Source: Campylorhamphus procurvoides
Lineage: Eukaryota > Chordata > Aves > Passeriformes > Dendrocolaptidae
Reading direction: 5' to 3'
NCBI GenBank assembly: GCA_013396655.1
Contig: WBMV01000778.1
Span: forward strand, 487,273-551,272
Length of the DNA: 64,000 nucleotides
Part shown: in pieces, positions 10,992 to 24,849 of the stretch
How positions within the stretch are numbered: the stretch's first letter is position 1
How the letters are laid out: every line of letters starts with the position of its first letter
Translations under genes and position numbers: made by a program
The notes under the pieces: generated by a model
Database searches by the model: none
What the model saw: the letters and a program-made list of their open reading frames with translations, nothing else
Told to the model about the DNA's origin: nothing

Positions 10992-13900
10992 AGCATATAT
11001 AGTTGACCCAGAATCCACCAAAGCCAGTGAGAAGAAGTCTCAATGGGACTGTTGACCTAACAAGTAGCATGTCAGTCTCCCGATGGCATTTGAATGTTCT
11101 CGCAGCAAATGCTCCGAGACAGGAGAGAGCATAAAGCAGAGATTCTTTGGAATCCTTAATTAGACACAGTGATTTTGGAGTACTGGCTTCTGCCACTATC
11201 CTCCAGTGCCTAGTACTTTGTTTTGTGACCTTGAGGTTAAGGATACCAACCAGCCCTGTTTATTTTTAATAAAATCTTACAGTTATATGAGACAGTTCTA
11301 GGTTTTATTTATTTTTAGCATAAGTGCTTCCATCTTATCTCCCTCACAGTTTTATAGTAAGGATTTAGCTAATATTTGGACAGCACTTTTAAGCTGTGGA
11401 GCTCTGTATGTCTATGATACTGACCATTTTCTGCATTTTTCATTTTAGGAAGGTGCTTTCGTACTCTTTCACTTCAGGAAGATAGAGTTGAAATCTTGAC
11501 CTTAGTTTTCCCTTCGAATTTTACCAAATACCTGATTTACAAATGCTGGCATAGGGTCAGATTCTACCTTCAGTTACAGGTAGTGAATTTCAAAGAATTT
11601 CTTGATCCTCAGTGACTTTATTCTAGATCTAAACCAGTTCAACTCAGAATTAATGTCACAATTTCATATTCATGAAGAATAAGCATTTGATTACATTGAA
11701 TATAGCATTCTACATTAATTTCCTTGCTCCAATTTTATTTTAGTAACTTTAGTAATTTAAGAAGAAATCGCTTCTTTTTATTGTTACTATTTTAATTCCT
11801 TTTTCTCTCTGCTTTGATTCTGAGAAAAAAGGGGCTGAAAAGTATTTTGGGAGCATCCTGTCCATGGTGCAATGAACTAACAGTCAATGAGTTTTTTTTA
11901 AAATTAATACCTGGGTCTGGAGAAATTCCCCAGTGCTTGGCATGCTATTCCTGACACTGGAAAAAATCCACTGCCAGTCACATTCTTTTGCAGCATTCTG
12001 GAAATCCTGTCCTACTCTTATTTAGCCTGTGTTTTCAAGGAGGCAGACTTATGTCCAAGCAATAACACTGAAAATAAGGATCCTTAAACTGCCAACAAAA
12101 CAAAAGATCTGTTTCCAGAAAAACAAATATTCTGTGTTGAGGGGTTTATTTGGATGGGTGTGGGTCTTTTTTTAATAGAATCTGTTACAAGCTTGTGCTT
12201 GACAGGTTGAAAATTGTTTGTAAGAACCTCTATTTTGGATTAGGCAGCCTGCAAGACTTTGGTCTCTGGTAAAGCTTGCTCCACTGAAAGAAGAGATTTC
12301 CTCTTTTAGCAATAGATCATTATGTTACAAGGCATGTATTAGAATGAGAATAATACAACTTCCCCTGTCTTTGCTGATCATATCAAAACTAATGGCATCT
12401 TGAATTGTCAGGGCATCAAGTCCATCTTCTGATAAAATATTAGAAGACACACAGATCTATTCATCTTATTGGAGATTTCATTTTAGTCTGAAAAATATTT
12501 GATGGCAATGCCATTAGATTAGCTGTGGGCATATATTGCAGGGACAAACATAGTAATTGGATACCAGGATTTTTCAAAGGGATTCCCATAAATGTTTCCA
12601 ACTTTATGATAAAACTTATTCTCTGAGTTTGGACATGCTTAAGGGAGAGAAATTCTTATTTAATTTTAAGGAATTTAAAATAGAGTTCTTTAGATTGTTA
12701 CTAGAAAGTTCTGACCTTTTTGATTCAATTCATAGGTAATGAAATCTCCAAAATTGTTGCATGAGATTTTTCTAAGCCATAGCCAAAGAGGAATATCTGC
12801 TATGCAAACTTTAACTGCAAGGTTTGACTCCTGCTTTCAGCTAATGAAGATCTCCTTAATTAAATGTTTACAACATGGATAATAATGTCAATGCATTAAT
12901 TTTCTGCTGTCTGAAAATGTTAATAGATCTGGTAGAACATATAGAAAATATGGTAATAGATATTTTGTATATTTCCAGGGTTCAGGGGTCCTGAAAAAGT
13001 CAATGGAGATCTGAAAGATATCTTAGGGTTTTTTTCAGTCATGTCTTTTTATTTATTTGAAGCATAAAGACTGCTTGCTGGTACTTTTAGCATTCATCTG
13101 TACATATCTGTTACAATTACCCTTAGCATTTAACAGAAAGATAATCCCCAAAAGAAGCAGGAAATTACATTTAAAGTAATTTTTATGTGTGCAGCTTGAG
13201 CTAATTGTCAAACATGCACTTAAGATGGATTAAAACTACTAACCTGTGGAATTTGTTGAAAAACATCATTGACTTCTATGGACACACCGTGTTTAACGAA
13301 ATACCTCCTCCCATGGCCAAATCTTCTATCTTTCGAGGAGTAACCAAAGCTGCTGTCAGGGGTGGGAAGGCAGAGCTGGCAGGTGCAATGTCCTGTCATT
13401 TGGAACTGGTTAGAAAAGGATTCTCTCCTTCATGCATCCCAAACCATGCCCACCTCCATGTCATTTGCAGGGTAGTCATCAAGGCAGCTGACTATTCTTG
13501 TGAAATGAATCAACCTTCAGACAAGAAGAGGAGTGTCAGATCATCACTGTTTGGTTGATAACCTATAGAGGGACTGAAATTATTGTACCATGGGATGAGG
13601 AAGGTATGTGATCATCTCCTTAATATCAGACCATTCCTCCCATATTTTTTCACAATATTCTAACTCTCCAACTTCACATATATCTGATTTTCTCAGGCAT
13701 TCAGCTTTTTAACCTGACCACAAACTGTTTGCAGACATGTGTGCAGCTCTGCAGGCAGAAGTTATGAAGTCATTTGCTTGGAATTGGTGAAATAAAGATT
13801 TGTGTGATTTTAGGTGTGTGAGCAAAAATGTCCTTGTCCCTGACTTGTCAAGGGAATGAGAAGAGTTTGATCCTCTAAGAGCAAGCAGTATATTGAGTTG

Positions 13901-15565
13901 ATTTCTCTTAGCTATGACAGAACCATTTGCTAAAACTTCTCCCTGAAGACAGAAGTGGATTCTGCTGGAGTTGTGATTGTGATTTCTGATGGGCAGTAAT
14001 AAAAGTAAGATCTATTTCACTATATTGCCAGAGTCTAGAGCTCTGTCTTGAATAATGTGAAAACCTCTAATGGTTAAGGATGGCAGAGAAGTCAGAGGGT
14101 TGTTGCAACTTTTTGAAAGTTTATGAAGATTCTGTTTAACAACTTTATTTCCAGTCACCTCTAGTCCCACTCAGTCACACGGAGAGGCATTTTCATTGCC
14201 ATTGAAGTCAGAGCATCAGCTGCTTGAGTTTCATCAGAGTAACTCTTCTACCCTGGTTTATGAGGGAGGATGTAGGAGGAACTGGACTTTCAAGGTGATT
14301 TTGGAGAGAGTTGCATTGTTTGATTTGTTTGTCTAAACCAGTAACAATATGTTTCCACCTATTCCTCCTAATTATACAGGGAAAACTAAAATACATGCCA
14401 TTTTGAACTGAATGTCTGTATTAAATTGGTTTGACTCCTATTTTCTGCCATCTGTGGCATAACTAGAACAGAGAGTGAGAACAAAAAATATAAATGACTC
14501 AGTCATATTTCCTTTAGGAGAGACATCATGCCCCCCATTCTTGTCAAATAATTATTTCAGCTCTGAATGAAGCAGTGTTGTGACACCCTGGGTGCGGGGA
14601 AGAGATGCTGCCATTCTGTCATTTAATAGAGGAATGCAAATATATGCTATCATATTTTGGTTCAGCAGCCACACATAGTTTTTCTGTATGTTTAGATGGC
14701 CTCCAAAACAATCTCGGCACAATGCTGGGATGTAATTCAGCCTAATTAAATACTGAATTTTTCCTGTAAATGTTAAGTACCTCATAAATGCGGCTGTGGA
14801 AAGAACTAGAAGTAGGTTCATGGAAAGGAAAATTGAGACAAGTAGGTGCTGCTGAAGCCTCTCAAAGACTTATTGGCCACGTTCATTAGTTGTCACTGAC
14901 AATACAGGAAATCATATCTAGGCACTTGAGCGAGATGGAGACAGGGCTACACCCTACAATCTTTGTTTTCCCTTCTGTCCAGACTGACCAGAGAAGGCCC
15001 CTTTATAGAAATCTTGATAGACCGAAGTTGATGGTACCTTGTCTTCCTTAGGGATGGAGCTTAGGTGCACCTAGGCATGCCAGCATGCCTTGGAGCCTGG
15101 AGGTCATCAGAGGTGTCATATGCCTATACACACCTATTTTAGAAGTCTTGATTTACCTCAAAGCTTACATATGAGATAGGTGTTTGAGGTAAAAAGATTT
15201 TCCCTTCAGTATCTTACAGGCACGGGGGAATTAATCACCACAATACCCTGGAAGGGGGTGGCATCATTGCTCTGACTGTAACAACAAGTTGTCCTCCTTT
15301 ATACTTAATGTCTGGTAAAAGTTAGGTTTAAAGTGGTGATGGTGCTTCCAGTTTTGATTTGTTAATGCTTTCCACAGACTCAGAATGTTATATAGAACTC
15401 TTTTTTAATGGATTCCTTTAGGAATCAAGTTTTGAGTAAAGGCCAAATGTTTCTATCACTGAACAAAGAAGTTATACAGAATCGCATCTACACATAGCAC
15501 AGGCTAATGGTGAACAAATGGAGGAATAAAGAGGTAAATTATTATTGCTAAATGACCTGAAGTGC

Positions 15566-15791
15566 TTAATCATAGAATGGTTTGTGTTGGAAGGTACCTT
15601 AAAGATCATCTAGTTACAGCCCCCTCTGCCATGGGCAGGGAACCTTCCATTAGAATAGGTTGCACAAAGCCCCATCCCTAGCCTTGAACATTTCCAGGGA
15701 TGGGGCAGCCACAGCTTCTCTGGGCAACCTGTGCCAGGGCCTCACCACCCTCACAGTAAGGAATATCTAATATCTAATCTAAACCTACACT
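15566..15791 (-). mobile_element. CR1 LINE 3' fragment
   Basis: Read on the minus strand this is the CR1 3' end: GATATTAG-type sequence, GGTTGCCCAGAGAAGCTGTG, CATGGCAGAGGGGGC, a CTTCCAACACAAACC region and a terminal ATTCTATG. The 5' part of the element is missing, as is usual for CR1. It is non-coding and belongs to the common avian CR1 group with copies at 19.6, 21.0 and 33.2 kb. Confidence 0.93.
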
Positions 15792-15989
15792 GGTTCGGTT
15801 TATGAAGAGGTCAAGATAAACTGAAAATGAAGTCTGAATATTAGCTAAGTGTAAGGCAAAGTAATAAAGACTGAAAGAGAAGAAGCAATGCAGGGCAGGG
15901 GCTCTCCTTTGGAAAGCAAGGACTTTGAAAAAGATTTTGGATTCTTTTTGGGTAAGCACCTCAAAATGAAATCTCACTGTTATTCTGTG

Positions 15990-16480
15990 GCTAAAAGGGC
16001 AATGCAATCCTGAGATGTAAAAAAAAAGTAGTATCAAGCAGATAAGAGCATTTGATGTAGCCCACATGCACAACCGTGGTAAGGCTACTGTTAGGAGCCA
16101 TGTCCAGTTTTGGTGTTCGCAGTTCAAAAGCAATGTGGAAATAGTAAGGTAAGTTCAAAGGAAAGGTATGAAAAAGGATTCGGAAAACAAGCGTGACCAC
16201 ACAAGGCATAAGCAGCTCAAGTTATTTAGCTCATCAGGGAAGAAGCTGAGAGAAGTGACTTGGTCACCACAGGTAGGTACTGACCCATGGAAAAGATATC
16301 CAAGAGTGAGGAGCCGCTTTATCTACCTGACAAAGGCATTACAGGACCCAGTATTTGCAAGCTGTCAGACAAATCCACCCTTAAAAGAAGAAACGGTTTC
16401 CTAGCCCACAGAGCCCTAAATAATAGTGCTGTTTGCCCTGTAAAAGCTGTCACAGGTAGTGATGTTTAAGAGGATGTTAA
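15990..16480 (+). mobile_element. Ancient CR1 LINE 3' region (decayed)
   Basis: The order of motifs follows older amniote CR1 elements: GGAGCCATGTCCAGTTTTGG (the 'tgttcagttctggt' region), an AAAAGGATTCGGAAAAC region, CAAGTTATTTAGCTCA (usually CTCAATCTATTTAGCTTA), a GAGAAGTGACTTGGTCAC block, then a tail of GCTGTCACAGGTAGTGATG. It is much more diverged than the young avian copies in the window. The short open frames at 16168-16469 are shadows of this relic. Confidence 0.7.
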
Positions 16481-16482
16481 AT

Positions 16483-16500
16483 ATGTATTTTTAAATACAT
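16483..16500. repeat. Perfect inverted repeat
   Basis: Two 8-base arms (ATGTATTT and AAATACAT) separated by TT. It lies at the end of the ancient CR1 relic and is AT-rich; a chance palindrome is likely. Confidence 0.7.
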
Positions 16501-16504
16501 GCTT

Positions 16505-19500
16505 TCATATACTTTGTAGAGGGATCTGTACATCTTTCTGTGCATGTGTGAGTGGGAGCTCTGTCAGGAGGCTGGTGGCGGTTCCTTGTCTCACAGTCTG
16601 AGAACCTGTTATTCCTCCTGTTACTCAGGCCCTCGTGAGGCTCTGGGGACCAGCTCTGCTAGGGCTGCTCTCAGCATCCTCATAACACCTGCAGTTTCAA
16701 AAGAGAATAATTATTAGCAAATAATCACTCTCTTGTTTTGTGGCTTTAGTGCGGTCTTGCAGACTGTCAGGAAGGATTTATTTTTTCTCCTGGATGAAAC
16801 TGGCCTCATATTATCTAGGTTATTTGGAAATTGTTTCACTTTTCTGCATTTATCTGGAGCATCAGAGATGAGCAGCTTGCCTTGGATAGCTCTTTACTAC
16901 TGTCGTGCATTGGCGCAGACCCACCCTTTTCTCATCATAGGTGCCACAGTTCTACATTTTCCTTTCATACATATGGTAAAATTAATTCCAGTAGTTAAAT
17001 TGATTAGTTCTTTTGCCTCATGTCAGATTGGCAGGGGTCCTGAAGGTTACATGGCTTCCCCAGTGCATAAGGCACACTGTGCACGCTGGGATCGCTGATA
17101 TCTTTCTTGTTTATTCCATTTGTACTTTTGCAGAGGTCTTGAGATTGGTGACAGATTCTTTTCGTTTCATACGTAAATGTACTCTCCCAAGGACTAAACT
17201 GCTGTGCTTTAATTTGGGGGTTTAAAATAGGGATAAAACATATTGCTGTGAGATATACAGGAGATCAGGCTTGCAGCTCTGTTTTTAAATGCTGTGAAAT
17301 TTTCTATAAATGGTTTGTATAGTCAATAAGGATATGATTAACAATGTCGTGATGAATATTCTGCACAAAATTTTGGCATTTGGAAGTTCAGAGGCTTTTG
17401 TATCCAAAAAGACTGATGTGATGATCTCTCTGCCTTCTTTTATTGAATAGTCTATAGAATTTCCCCTGGTAATTCTTGCATGGAGCATAAATCTTACAGA
17501 TGAGCTAATGAGAACATTTACAAGCAAACAAATGCAAACACCCAAATCTTATATCTCTTATGGTATTTCCTGGAAACTCTATTGCATTCCTATCTCGATT
17601 ATTTGGAGTAATAGTTAGCCAGGTTGATTTTCATAATGTTCTCTAGGACTAATCACAGCCCCATGAGCATAGACTAAAATCCTGGCACTGACCAAGCTGT
17701 ATGAGGGTTTGGTTATGAATAACCCTATTCAGTTATATCCCTAGTGCAGAGCATGGTTAGTAAGCTGGGGTGTGTACACAGCTACACACATGTAAATAGT
17801 GAGAACGGTCCCAGGGAAGTAGAATTCCTCAGTATTTAGGAGAGAAAAACATTAGTGAAAGGAATTATTTTTTGCTGCCTACACCTTTTGAAGCTTTGTT
17901 TCACGGTAGCCAGAGGGAGAAAAAAACCACATTATATGAGTAAATTGTCTGGAGAATGTAACCAGGGCCCCAGTAAACACTGAGAATGAAAACCCATACG
18001 AGTGTGTATTCAAGCAAGTATGTGCAAAGATGGTGTTTTCTGTGAGCACTCTCTTGGAGTGAAATTCTGCTCTGTAACTAAATAAATGGGAAGAAGTCGG
18101 AGTTTGACTGAACTGCCTTGTGCTGTGATTTTCACTGAGGTCCCCTGATTTTCTCTTTTCATTCCTCTTCCCCTCTGCCCCAGTGCAATTTATGTGGTTG
18201 TGCCCAATATTCTGAAAAATTCAGTTGAAATCTGAGATCCCTGGTGACCAACACCAATTTTCAAATGATCAGGCTCAGACTGCATGATTTTGGAATGATA
18301 GAGTTGGGATATTTTAAATTCTATTCTGTCAAGGAATGATTAGGACATTAATTTGGGCCATATTAGTACATCTCCCCTGTGCTGGTGGGCGGATAGACCC
18401 CCTTTCATGTTTAATCTAAAGAGGGATTGATGACTGGTGAGGTTGTCTCACGTAGGGACATCTGCCGCTGAAATAAATGATGGCTTAGAGAGTGAAAATG
18501 TTTAGGCTGCACTCTCTAAATGTGGAGCCTTCTGTGCCAAAGGCAATGAAAGCCCTTAGGTAGCGGCTCTGTAGATTTTTCTCATTGTGGGCAAAAATAA
18601 GAATGTTTTTTAGTATTTGTTAGCCCAAGGCTTCTTTCTTGAAGTTGCTACGGGTTGTTGATGCTGATTTCACGTTTCATAAATAGCCAAGTCATGTTCA
18701 AGAAGCAGAAAACTGACCTCAGAGATGACATAACCACTGGAGGCAGAGGAAAACGGCAGCATTGCTGCTGAATGACGGTGAAAGAAAAGGGCACCTTTTC
18801 CTTGGAGTTTGCCAGCAACTTTTACTTGATGTGTGAGTTTAGTACTCCTGTGTTAGAAGAACAATAAAGTACCTTTGGATTAGAACAGACTGGAAAAGTT
18901 GCTTAATGTGCTTTTTTTACTTTCACATTTAACTCACCACTGCAGAATTCCTCCTACCTGTAACGAATAATTTAATTTGGAAAGGCAAATAAGAGCTCAT
19001 TAGCTGATGCACTGCTACAAAGTAAGTGAGCAGGTTTTGTGCCTAGGGACAGACTTTTACAACCATTTTGAACTGGCACAATACAGTGCAATAAATGCCA
19101 TAGCCTGCTCAGTGAGAAAGAGGGAAACACCCTCCTTGCTTTTTTACTTGGATGCAAGTTTTCATCATCTTAAAACCCCTTGTATTTCAATATTGGGGAA
19201 ATGGACATATTCCAGGGGATCACATACAGATCAATTAAGCCTGAGTGTTGCCAACAATAAGTCCTATCTGTTCTGATTTCCTTTACATTCCCTGTGAATT
19301 TTGGCTGGACAGGCTCGCCATATCTGAGCATTCCCCATCATACTCCTCAAAAAAGAGGCAGTAATATTTCTGAAAAGTATTTTTCTTTGTATCTCATTCT
19401 ATGTCTGGGTATTTTTGGGAGATGTTAAGTTTCCTTCTGTCTTGAAAAGATGGATTGTTACTAATCTCACTGTTTTAAAGTGAGTGTTTAATATAAAACT

Positions 19501-19570
19501 GTCTTTTTACTTCTATAACAGACATTAGAAGAATAAGACAATAATAATATGTCTAATAATAGACATTGTA
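16505..19570. other. Unassigned unique sequence
   Basis: No exon or repeat is recognised. The frames at 16733-17225, 17285-17545 and 18972-19276 are short and lack domain character. AT content is moderate and CpG is depleted. Confidence 0.5.
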
Positions 19571-19571
19571 A

Positions 19572-19787
19572 GAAATTCTTGACTGTGAGGGTGGTTAAGC
19601 ACTAGCACAAGTTGTCCAGAGAAGCTGTGCCTGCCCCATCCCTGGAAGTGTTCAAGGCCAGGTTGGATGGAACTCTGAGCAACCTGTTCTAGTGGAAGGG
19701 GTCCCTGCCCATGGCATGGGGAGGGTTGGAACTAGATGACCTTTAGGGTCGCTTCCAACCCAAGCCATTCTATGACTCTATGATTAT
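19572..19787 (+). mobile_element. CR1 LINE 3' fragment
   Basis: Starts in the AAATTCTTGACTGTGAGGGT region and runs through TTGTCCAGAGAAGCTGTG, CCCCATCCCTGGAAGTGTTC, GGTTGGAACTAGATGACC and CTTCCAACCCAAGCC to a terminal ATTCTATGACTCTATGATT. It is a 5'-truncated avian CR1 with the 3' octamer tail intact. Confidence 0.95.
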
Positions 19788-19789
19788 TT

Positions 19790-20995
19790 TCCATAAAACT
19801 GCATTTTATCTCACATATCTTAATGATTTTAGGGGAAATCTGAGTGATTTTTGTGAACACCCACCTTAGTTTCTGGCAACGATTACATGTAGATGTAAAG
19901 CCCAGGCAGAGAACCCTCAGGAATGACAGGTCAGGACTCTCAGTATTTTACATCATTAGGTCTGTATATGGCTAAAAATTTTCAGTGCTCAAAAGTTAGA
20001 TCTAGAAAGTATGCAGAGGTCAAAAATCACATTAGCATCTTCTAAAAGTTGCCTCTAATTGAAGTTTTGATTCAGTGATGCATAAAAAAGGTATTCAAAC
20101 TTCTGTAACTTATTGGCAGTGGCTGAAATTCTGGCAGTTTCCACCTGCAGTGGTTGTTTTATGGTTACCCGAGATCCACATGAGCAAAGCAGATTTATGA
20201 CTTGTGAAACAAATATTAGCATGGAGCACATCAATCACTTGGCGCAGCTTGGAGCATGTTTTCTCCCAGTTGGGAAGCCAGACAGGTATCGTTGCAGGGG
20301 TGACTCTGCTCACAGGTGTCGTCCCTTTGGCTTGAACGGAGAGCTTTGTGTCTGAGCAGGTGTTTGCTGGCTGGAGCCCAAGGAAGAACCTCTGGGAACT
20401 CTTTATTTCACATGGTACTGGGGCTGTAGGCTTGCAGACCCTCACTCAGTGTTAACAAATAACCATAATAACCTCTCATGTTCCTGAAAAGAGAGCATGT
20501 TTGGTTGCTCTGGCAGGTATGATTGGCAGCATTTCCAGGCATGTGACAGCATCACCTCTGGACTTGGGGCCAGCACAGGCAAATAGCAGGCACTGCCTTC
20601 AAAACAGCCTGAGGGAGTTCTGCTCTTGATTTGTACTGGCTAGCCTCTCGATACAGAACATTGTCAACACTCTAAATGCTAGGAGTTTAGGTGAGTTCAG
20701 AAGGGGCTCAGATGAATTCCTGAAGGCAAAACATCAGGGGAGAGCTACTAAACAGAGAGATGCTGTCACTGGCTTAAGAAATCCATTTGCTGTAATTAGC
20801 TGCAGTGAGGGAAGGCATGCCAGTGAGGAATTGCTGCATAAGCTCCCTGTTTTTTGTTCTTGCCTAGACATCCTCTCTTGGTCCCTGACAGGTAGGGTAC
20901 AGCCTGACTTCTGATTTTAGATGTTAATTGTAGACCTGAGAAACGATTTTGGTAGTTGGACTCTTCTAGGGAAAATGTAACTTTTCAACTCAGTT
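19790..20995. other. Unassigned unique sequence
   Basis: No exon or repeat is recognised. Frames on both strands at about 20110-20445 overlap each other and look like chance. Confidence 0.5.
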
Positions 20996-20999
20996 GTGA

Positions 21000-21158
21000 A
21001 TGTTTCCTCCCTGGAAGGGTTTGAGGCCAGGTTGGGATGGGGCCCTGAGCAACCTGGTCTAGTGGAAAGTGTCCCTGCCCATGGCAGGGGGTTGTAACTA
21101 GATGAATTTTAAGGTCCCTTCCAACCCAAACCGTTCTGTGATTCTGTCATTCTATAAC
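21000..21158 (+). mobile_element. CR1 LINE 3' fragment
   Basis: A short 5'-truncated copy covering CTCCCTGGAAGGGTTTGAGG through GGTCTAGTGGAAAGTGTCCC, a CTTCCAACCCAAACC region and the terminal ATTCTGTCATTCTATAAC octamers. Same orientation as the copy at 19.6 kb but truncated at a different point, so an independent insertion is likely. Confidence 0.93.
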
Positions 21159-23489
21159 CTTTCCTCCAGCATTCCTCAAGGACAGCATAGGCTGTGCAGA
21201 GGTACAGGCAGAGAGGTAGGTCTGTGCTGCCGGCACATGGGATGCAGACACTGAAGCAAGAGACATCGTGTAGTGAGGGTTGTTCTAGGTGAGATGATTG
21301 GCAGCTCTAGAAAAAGACATTTTGTGGAGCCAAGAAAAAGGGAAAGCACTATTACCACCCCTAAAGGCATCTCATGAATTCTTAGGAGGAGAGATGGTCC
21401 TTTCAGAAAGAGGCACTGAAATGGTCTTCCAGATCCCCTCTTGCACAGGTGTGAGTTTTCTAGAGATTTAGAGGCATGAAAATCTGAGGCTTAATTCCAC
21501 TTATATAAGGCTGTCAAAACTTACTCCAGAATAAAACAGTGGGGAACATCTTTAGTCTTATCCTTACTTTAAGGTCATGCCTTCAATGTACTTCGAACTA
21601 TGGAAAAAAACCCTGTTCAGTTTATTTCCCTTTCTTCCAGAAACTCAGCATATGAATAACATACCTAAATTACTGCAGAAATGCAGCTAGGGACATACTA
21701 GAATAACTGCTCTGAATGTGATTTGATTGGAGATATACAGTGATTCTAGTTTAAAAATACAACTTTAACACAGTTGGTGTAGAAAAAAAGGATCACCTAC
21801 TTTGATATTTGTCCTATGTCAAAATCTTATTTCCATTTTTTTCTGCTCCTCCGTGACTTCTTCCCTTGCACCTTGGCATCGCACGATTTTCAAGTAATCC
21901 CCACCATTTTCAAAAACTGTTTAAAAATTGGAATGCTCAACTCCCTATTGAATTGTGGACTCACAATTTGAGGCGGAATCTGCAGACCTTAACAGAGATA
22001 AAATCCATATTGACCCTGGGCTCTTTGATGGCATATGGCAAATGTCACTTGAGTTATTAACAGCCAAACAATAATGGGCTCTGTTCTGTATTTGAGGAAG
22101 CCTTTACCAATGAATTGGAGGAGATTTCTTCCTAATCCCAGATGCCGATTAGTTTATATTCTGATCCACACAGTTTGCTAACCTTTATGATTTTTATACT
22201 AGCTGGAATGAGTGCAGAAGCTGTTATTCAGCCTATAAATGGCTAATCATTTTTGAAATTTTAGATTAGAAATGTACATTTAAAATGTTGAATTTAAATC
22301 TAATCCTTTGTTCACTCATCAGTGCAGACTGTTTCAGGATATTTGTTACTACACTGAAAAAAATCTTTCTCTCTCTTGGAAGTGGCATTTATATTTCCTA
22401 TTCCTGTGCACCAGTGTTTTAAAGAGCAATATCTTGTTAGGCACAAGGGATGAAACCTGATCCTTGTGTCCTGGGGAGCTGGGACTCCTTTGTGTCAGAA
22501 AGCCTCAGCCAGAAAAGCACACATGCATCACTTGACTTTCAGAAGTAATCCCTTGGTTTTCAGCTACTCATGTGGAGTTAGCCACATGGGTTAGTGTCCA
22601 GGGCTGGAGTCCCAAAATGAATCATTTCCAGCTTCTGCATTTCTCAGGACAGCGATGTTGGTAAAAGTAAGGTGGTGACAGCAGTGCTTTCTCGGACATG
22701 AAGCAAGGGAAAAGGAAACATTTTAACATTAGAGTCAGTGAAAACTACTATGTTATCTTCTCCTTGTGACTCACATTAACTATTTATCACAACTCCAAAT
22801 CAAACAGACTCATCAGGGTTTTTCTCTTTAACACAGCCGTTCCCTCCCTGCCCAGTATCGGGGCTGCTGTCCTGGGATCTGTGTCAGCTGCAGCCCCAAG
22901 CTGTTCAGTCGTTCACCCAAACCTTTGGGTTTTTTTCTGGCTGATGTCAAACTAAATTCATTTCCAGGCATGTTCCTCTGTGGGAGGAAAAAAAATAAAT
23001 CGCTGAATGATTCCAAATCCTAAATGTCCAGCATGCTTTCTGCCATCTCCCAGTAGTATTTTGGTAGATCCCATTAAAAATGCTCTACAAACCAGTGTGT
23101 TTCAGTGCAGTATATTCCAATGGTGGTTTCACATCACTCATGCCCACGTGAGGAGAACAGAGTGAGAAGGTCAACTCAAAATGTGAGATCGATTTGAGAG
23201 CAGACAGTGAATCCCGCAGACCTGTATGAGGTCCCTGAGCTCTGAGTGGTCTTCTGAGCGCAGATGGAGGGACAGTGGTTGCAAGAGAGGAACATGAAAT
23301 GTGTCCCAGGTGTATGTGTTGCCCTCCTAATAGTATCCCACGTGCCACACAGCAGGCTTTTTAGCAGAAGTCCACAGCAGCTGTTCTGGGGTGCTATGAA
23401 AGGGTGCTGTCCTGCCTGTGTTTCTCAGGGTGTGCAAGGGGTTAACCCCAGAGGAAAGATCCTTTACCTGCAGAACCCTTTGGTGGATG

Positions 23490-23547
23490 GGAATTCCTTA
23501 GGTGGAGCCGTTCTGTGAGAAGATCAGCAGGAATTCCTTAGGTAAGT
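23490..23547 (+). repeat. Duplicated 14-base word followed by a consensus splice donor
   Basis: GGAATTCCTTAGGT occurs at 23490-23503 and 23530-23543, a 40-base spacing. In the second copy AG is followed by GTAAGT (23542-23547), a full-consensus vertebrate 5' splice donor. A non-coding exon ending at 23541 is possible, but no acceptor or protein-like frame upstream supports it. Confidence 0.35.
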
Positions 23548-24670
23548 TACGTTTTTGCAGTCGATTATACATCTCATGTAATTGTATCCAATATAGAGAG
23601 AATTTTTTCATCACTCTTTGAACTCACCATGCGCGCGACCCTGCCATGTGAGGTAGAAATAGACTTGTTCTTTCTCTGAACAGCAGGATGTGAAATGGTT
23701 TTGTGATCTCCTTTCCATAATGGACAAATGCCCTGCGTAGAGTTTCAGCAGCTTGGGGTTCCTTCAAAGTAGTCTACTGGGGGTGGCAAAAAGGAAAAAC
23801 CTGCTGGAGATACTGAATATCTTAAAACCAGAGAATTAATTAAGTGTTAAAAAAAAAAAAAGAAAGAAAAAAGAAATGTCCCTATGCTTTTAAGGTGTTT
23901 TCTGTTGTACTACAGAGAATCCAGAGCAAATAATTTGGTAATAAATCATATTCACTAAACAATAACCAAATGTTGAGTCACTACATTCAAGGAAAGCCAG
24001 ACATAATCTTAACCAAAATGTGGCCTGATACAAATTCCCTGAATAATCTAGCCTACCTCAGCCATACAACCACTTTCCACAGAAGTTTTGACTGCTGGAA
24101 AATTCTCTTAGGTGCAAATTTTTATTTTTATTTTTTTTTATTTTGAATAAGAATAATAGTGGAAGGGTTCAAAGTTATGCAGGTATTGAAGGTTCTAATT
24201 AAATAATTCATGTCTAAGTCAAAGTGAAAAATCCAATAACTGTAATGGTATATAAAGCTGCTGAAAGGTGTTTTAAATATATGCATCTATAAAGCTTCAT
24301 AGCTGGATTTCTGGCCCAGCTTTCTCTACTCATATAAATCCTTCTCTTTCCTCTCTGTGTTATCCCATCTTATGTCTGTCACAGAATGCTGCGCTGATTC
24401 AGGCGCTGGGATCCTCCCTATAGACACAGGCAATAAAAGCACTTATATCCTACCTTTTTTCTTTTTATTAAGCCCTCAAAGTCACAGAAACTCTGGTGAC
24501 TGAAGAGTAAATGTATGGCTCCAAAGATGGTCTGTTTTAAAATACTTTTCTGGCTTTACTGCTAGTTTGGAATTTAAACTAGTCACATATTTTCTATAGA
24601 AAACAATTTTTGATGGGAAAAATGCAGTTTGAAATAAATGGGGAAGTGTCTGCTTTAATCAAAAACTATC

Positions 24671-24689
24671 TTTTTTTTTTTTTTTTTTT
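24671..24689. repeat. Poly-T tract (T19)
   Basis: An uninterrupted run of 19 T, followed by CAG (TTTTTTTTTCAG), which also makes a formal splice-acceptor match. No exon is recognisable downstream. Confidence 0.9.
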
Positions 24690-24849
24690 CAGTTTTCAGC
24701 ATTGACAGACTTGGAAAATTTTCCAGTCCCTTTCCCTCAGAACATTGTTATGATGAAGACTATATAAAAATTGAAAGTGTATCCTAAAAGACAGAGATTT
24801 TCTTTTCCTTTGGTATTTTTCATGTACTGCAATATACTGTATATCTCAA

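Larger units (their letters stand above)
10400..15560. other. Unassigned AT-rich sequence
   Basis: No interspersed repeat or exon is recognised in this stretch. It contains a small 20-base duplication and a C run, listed separately. A 117-codon ATG frame at 13205-13558 has no recognisable domain and lacks convincing flanking splice signals, so it is not called. Confidence 0.5.

Noticed and set aside
13205..13558. 117-codon plus-strand ATG frame
   Set aside because: No domain, no clear splice context, and composition like the flanks.
16483..16500. 18-base palindrome as a possible transposon terminus or terminator
   Set aside because: AT-rich and isolated, with no partner repeat or target-site duplication; a bacterial-type terminator is not relevant in this genome.
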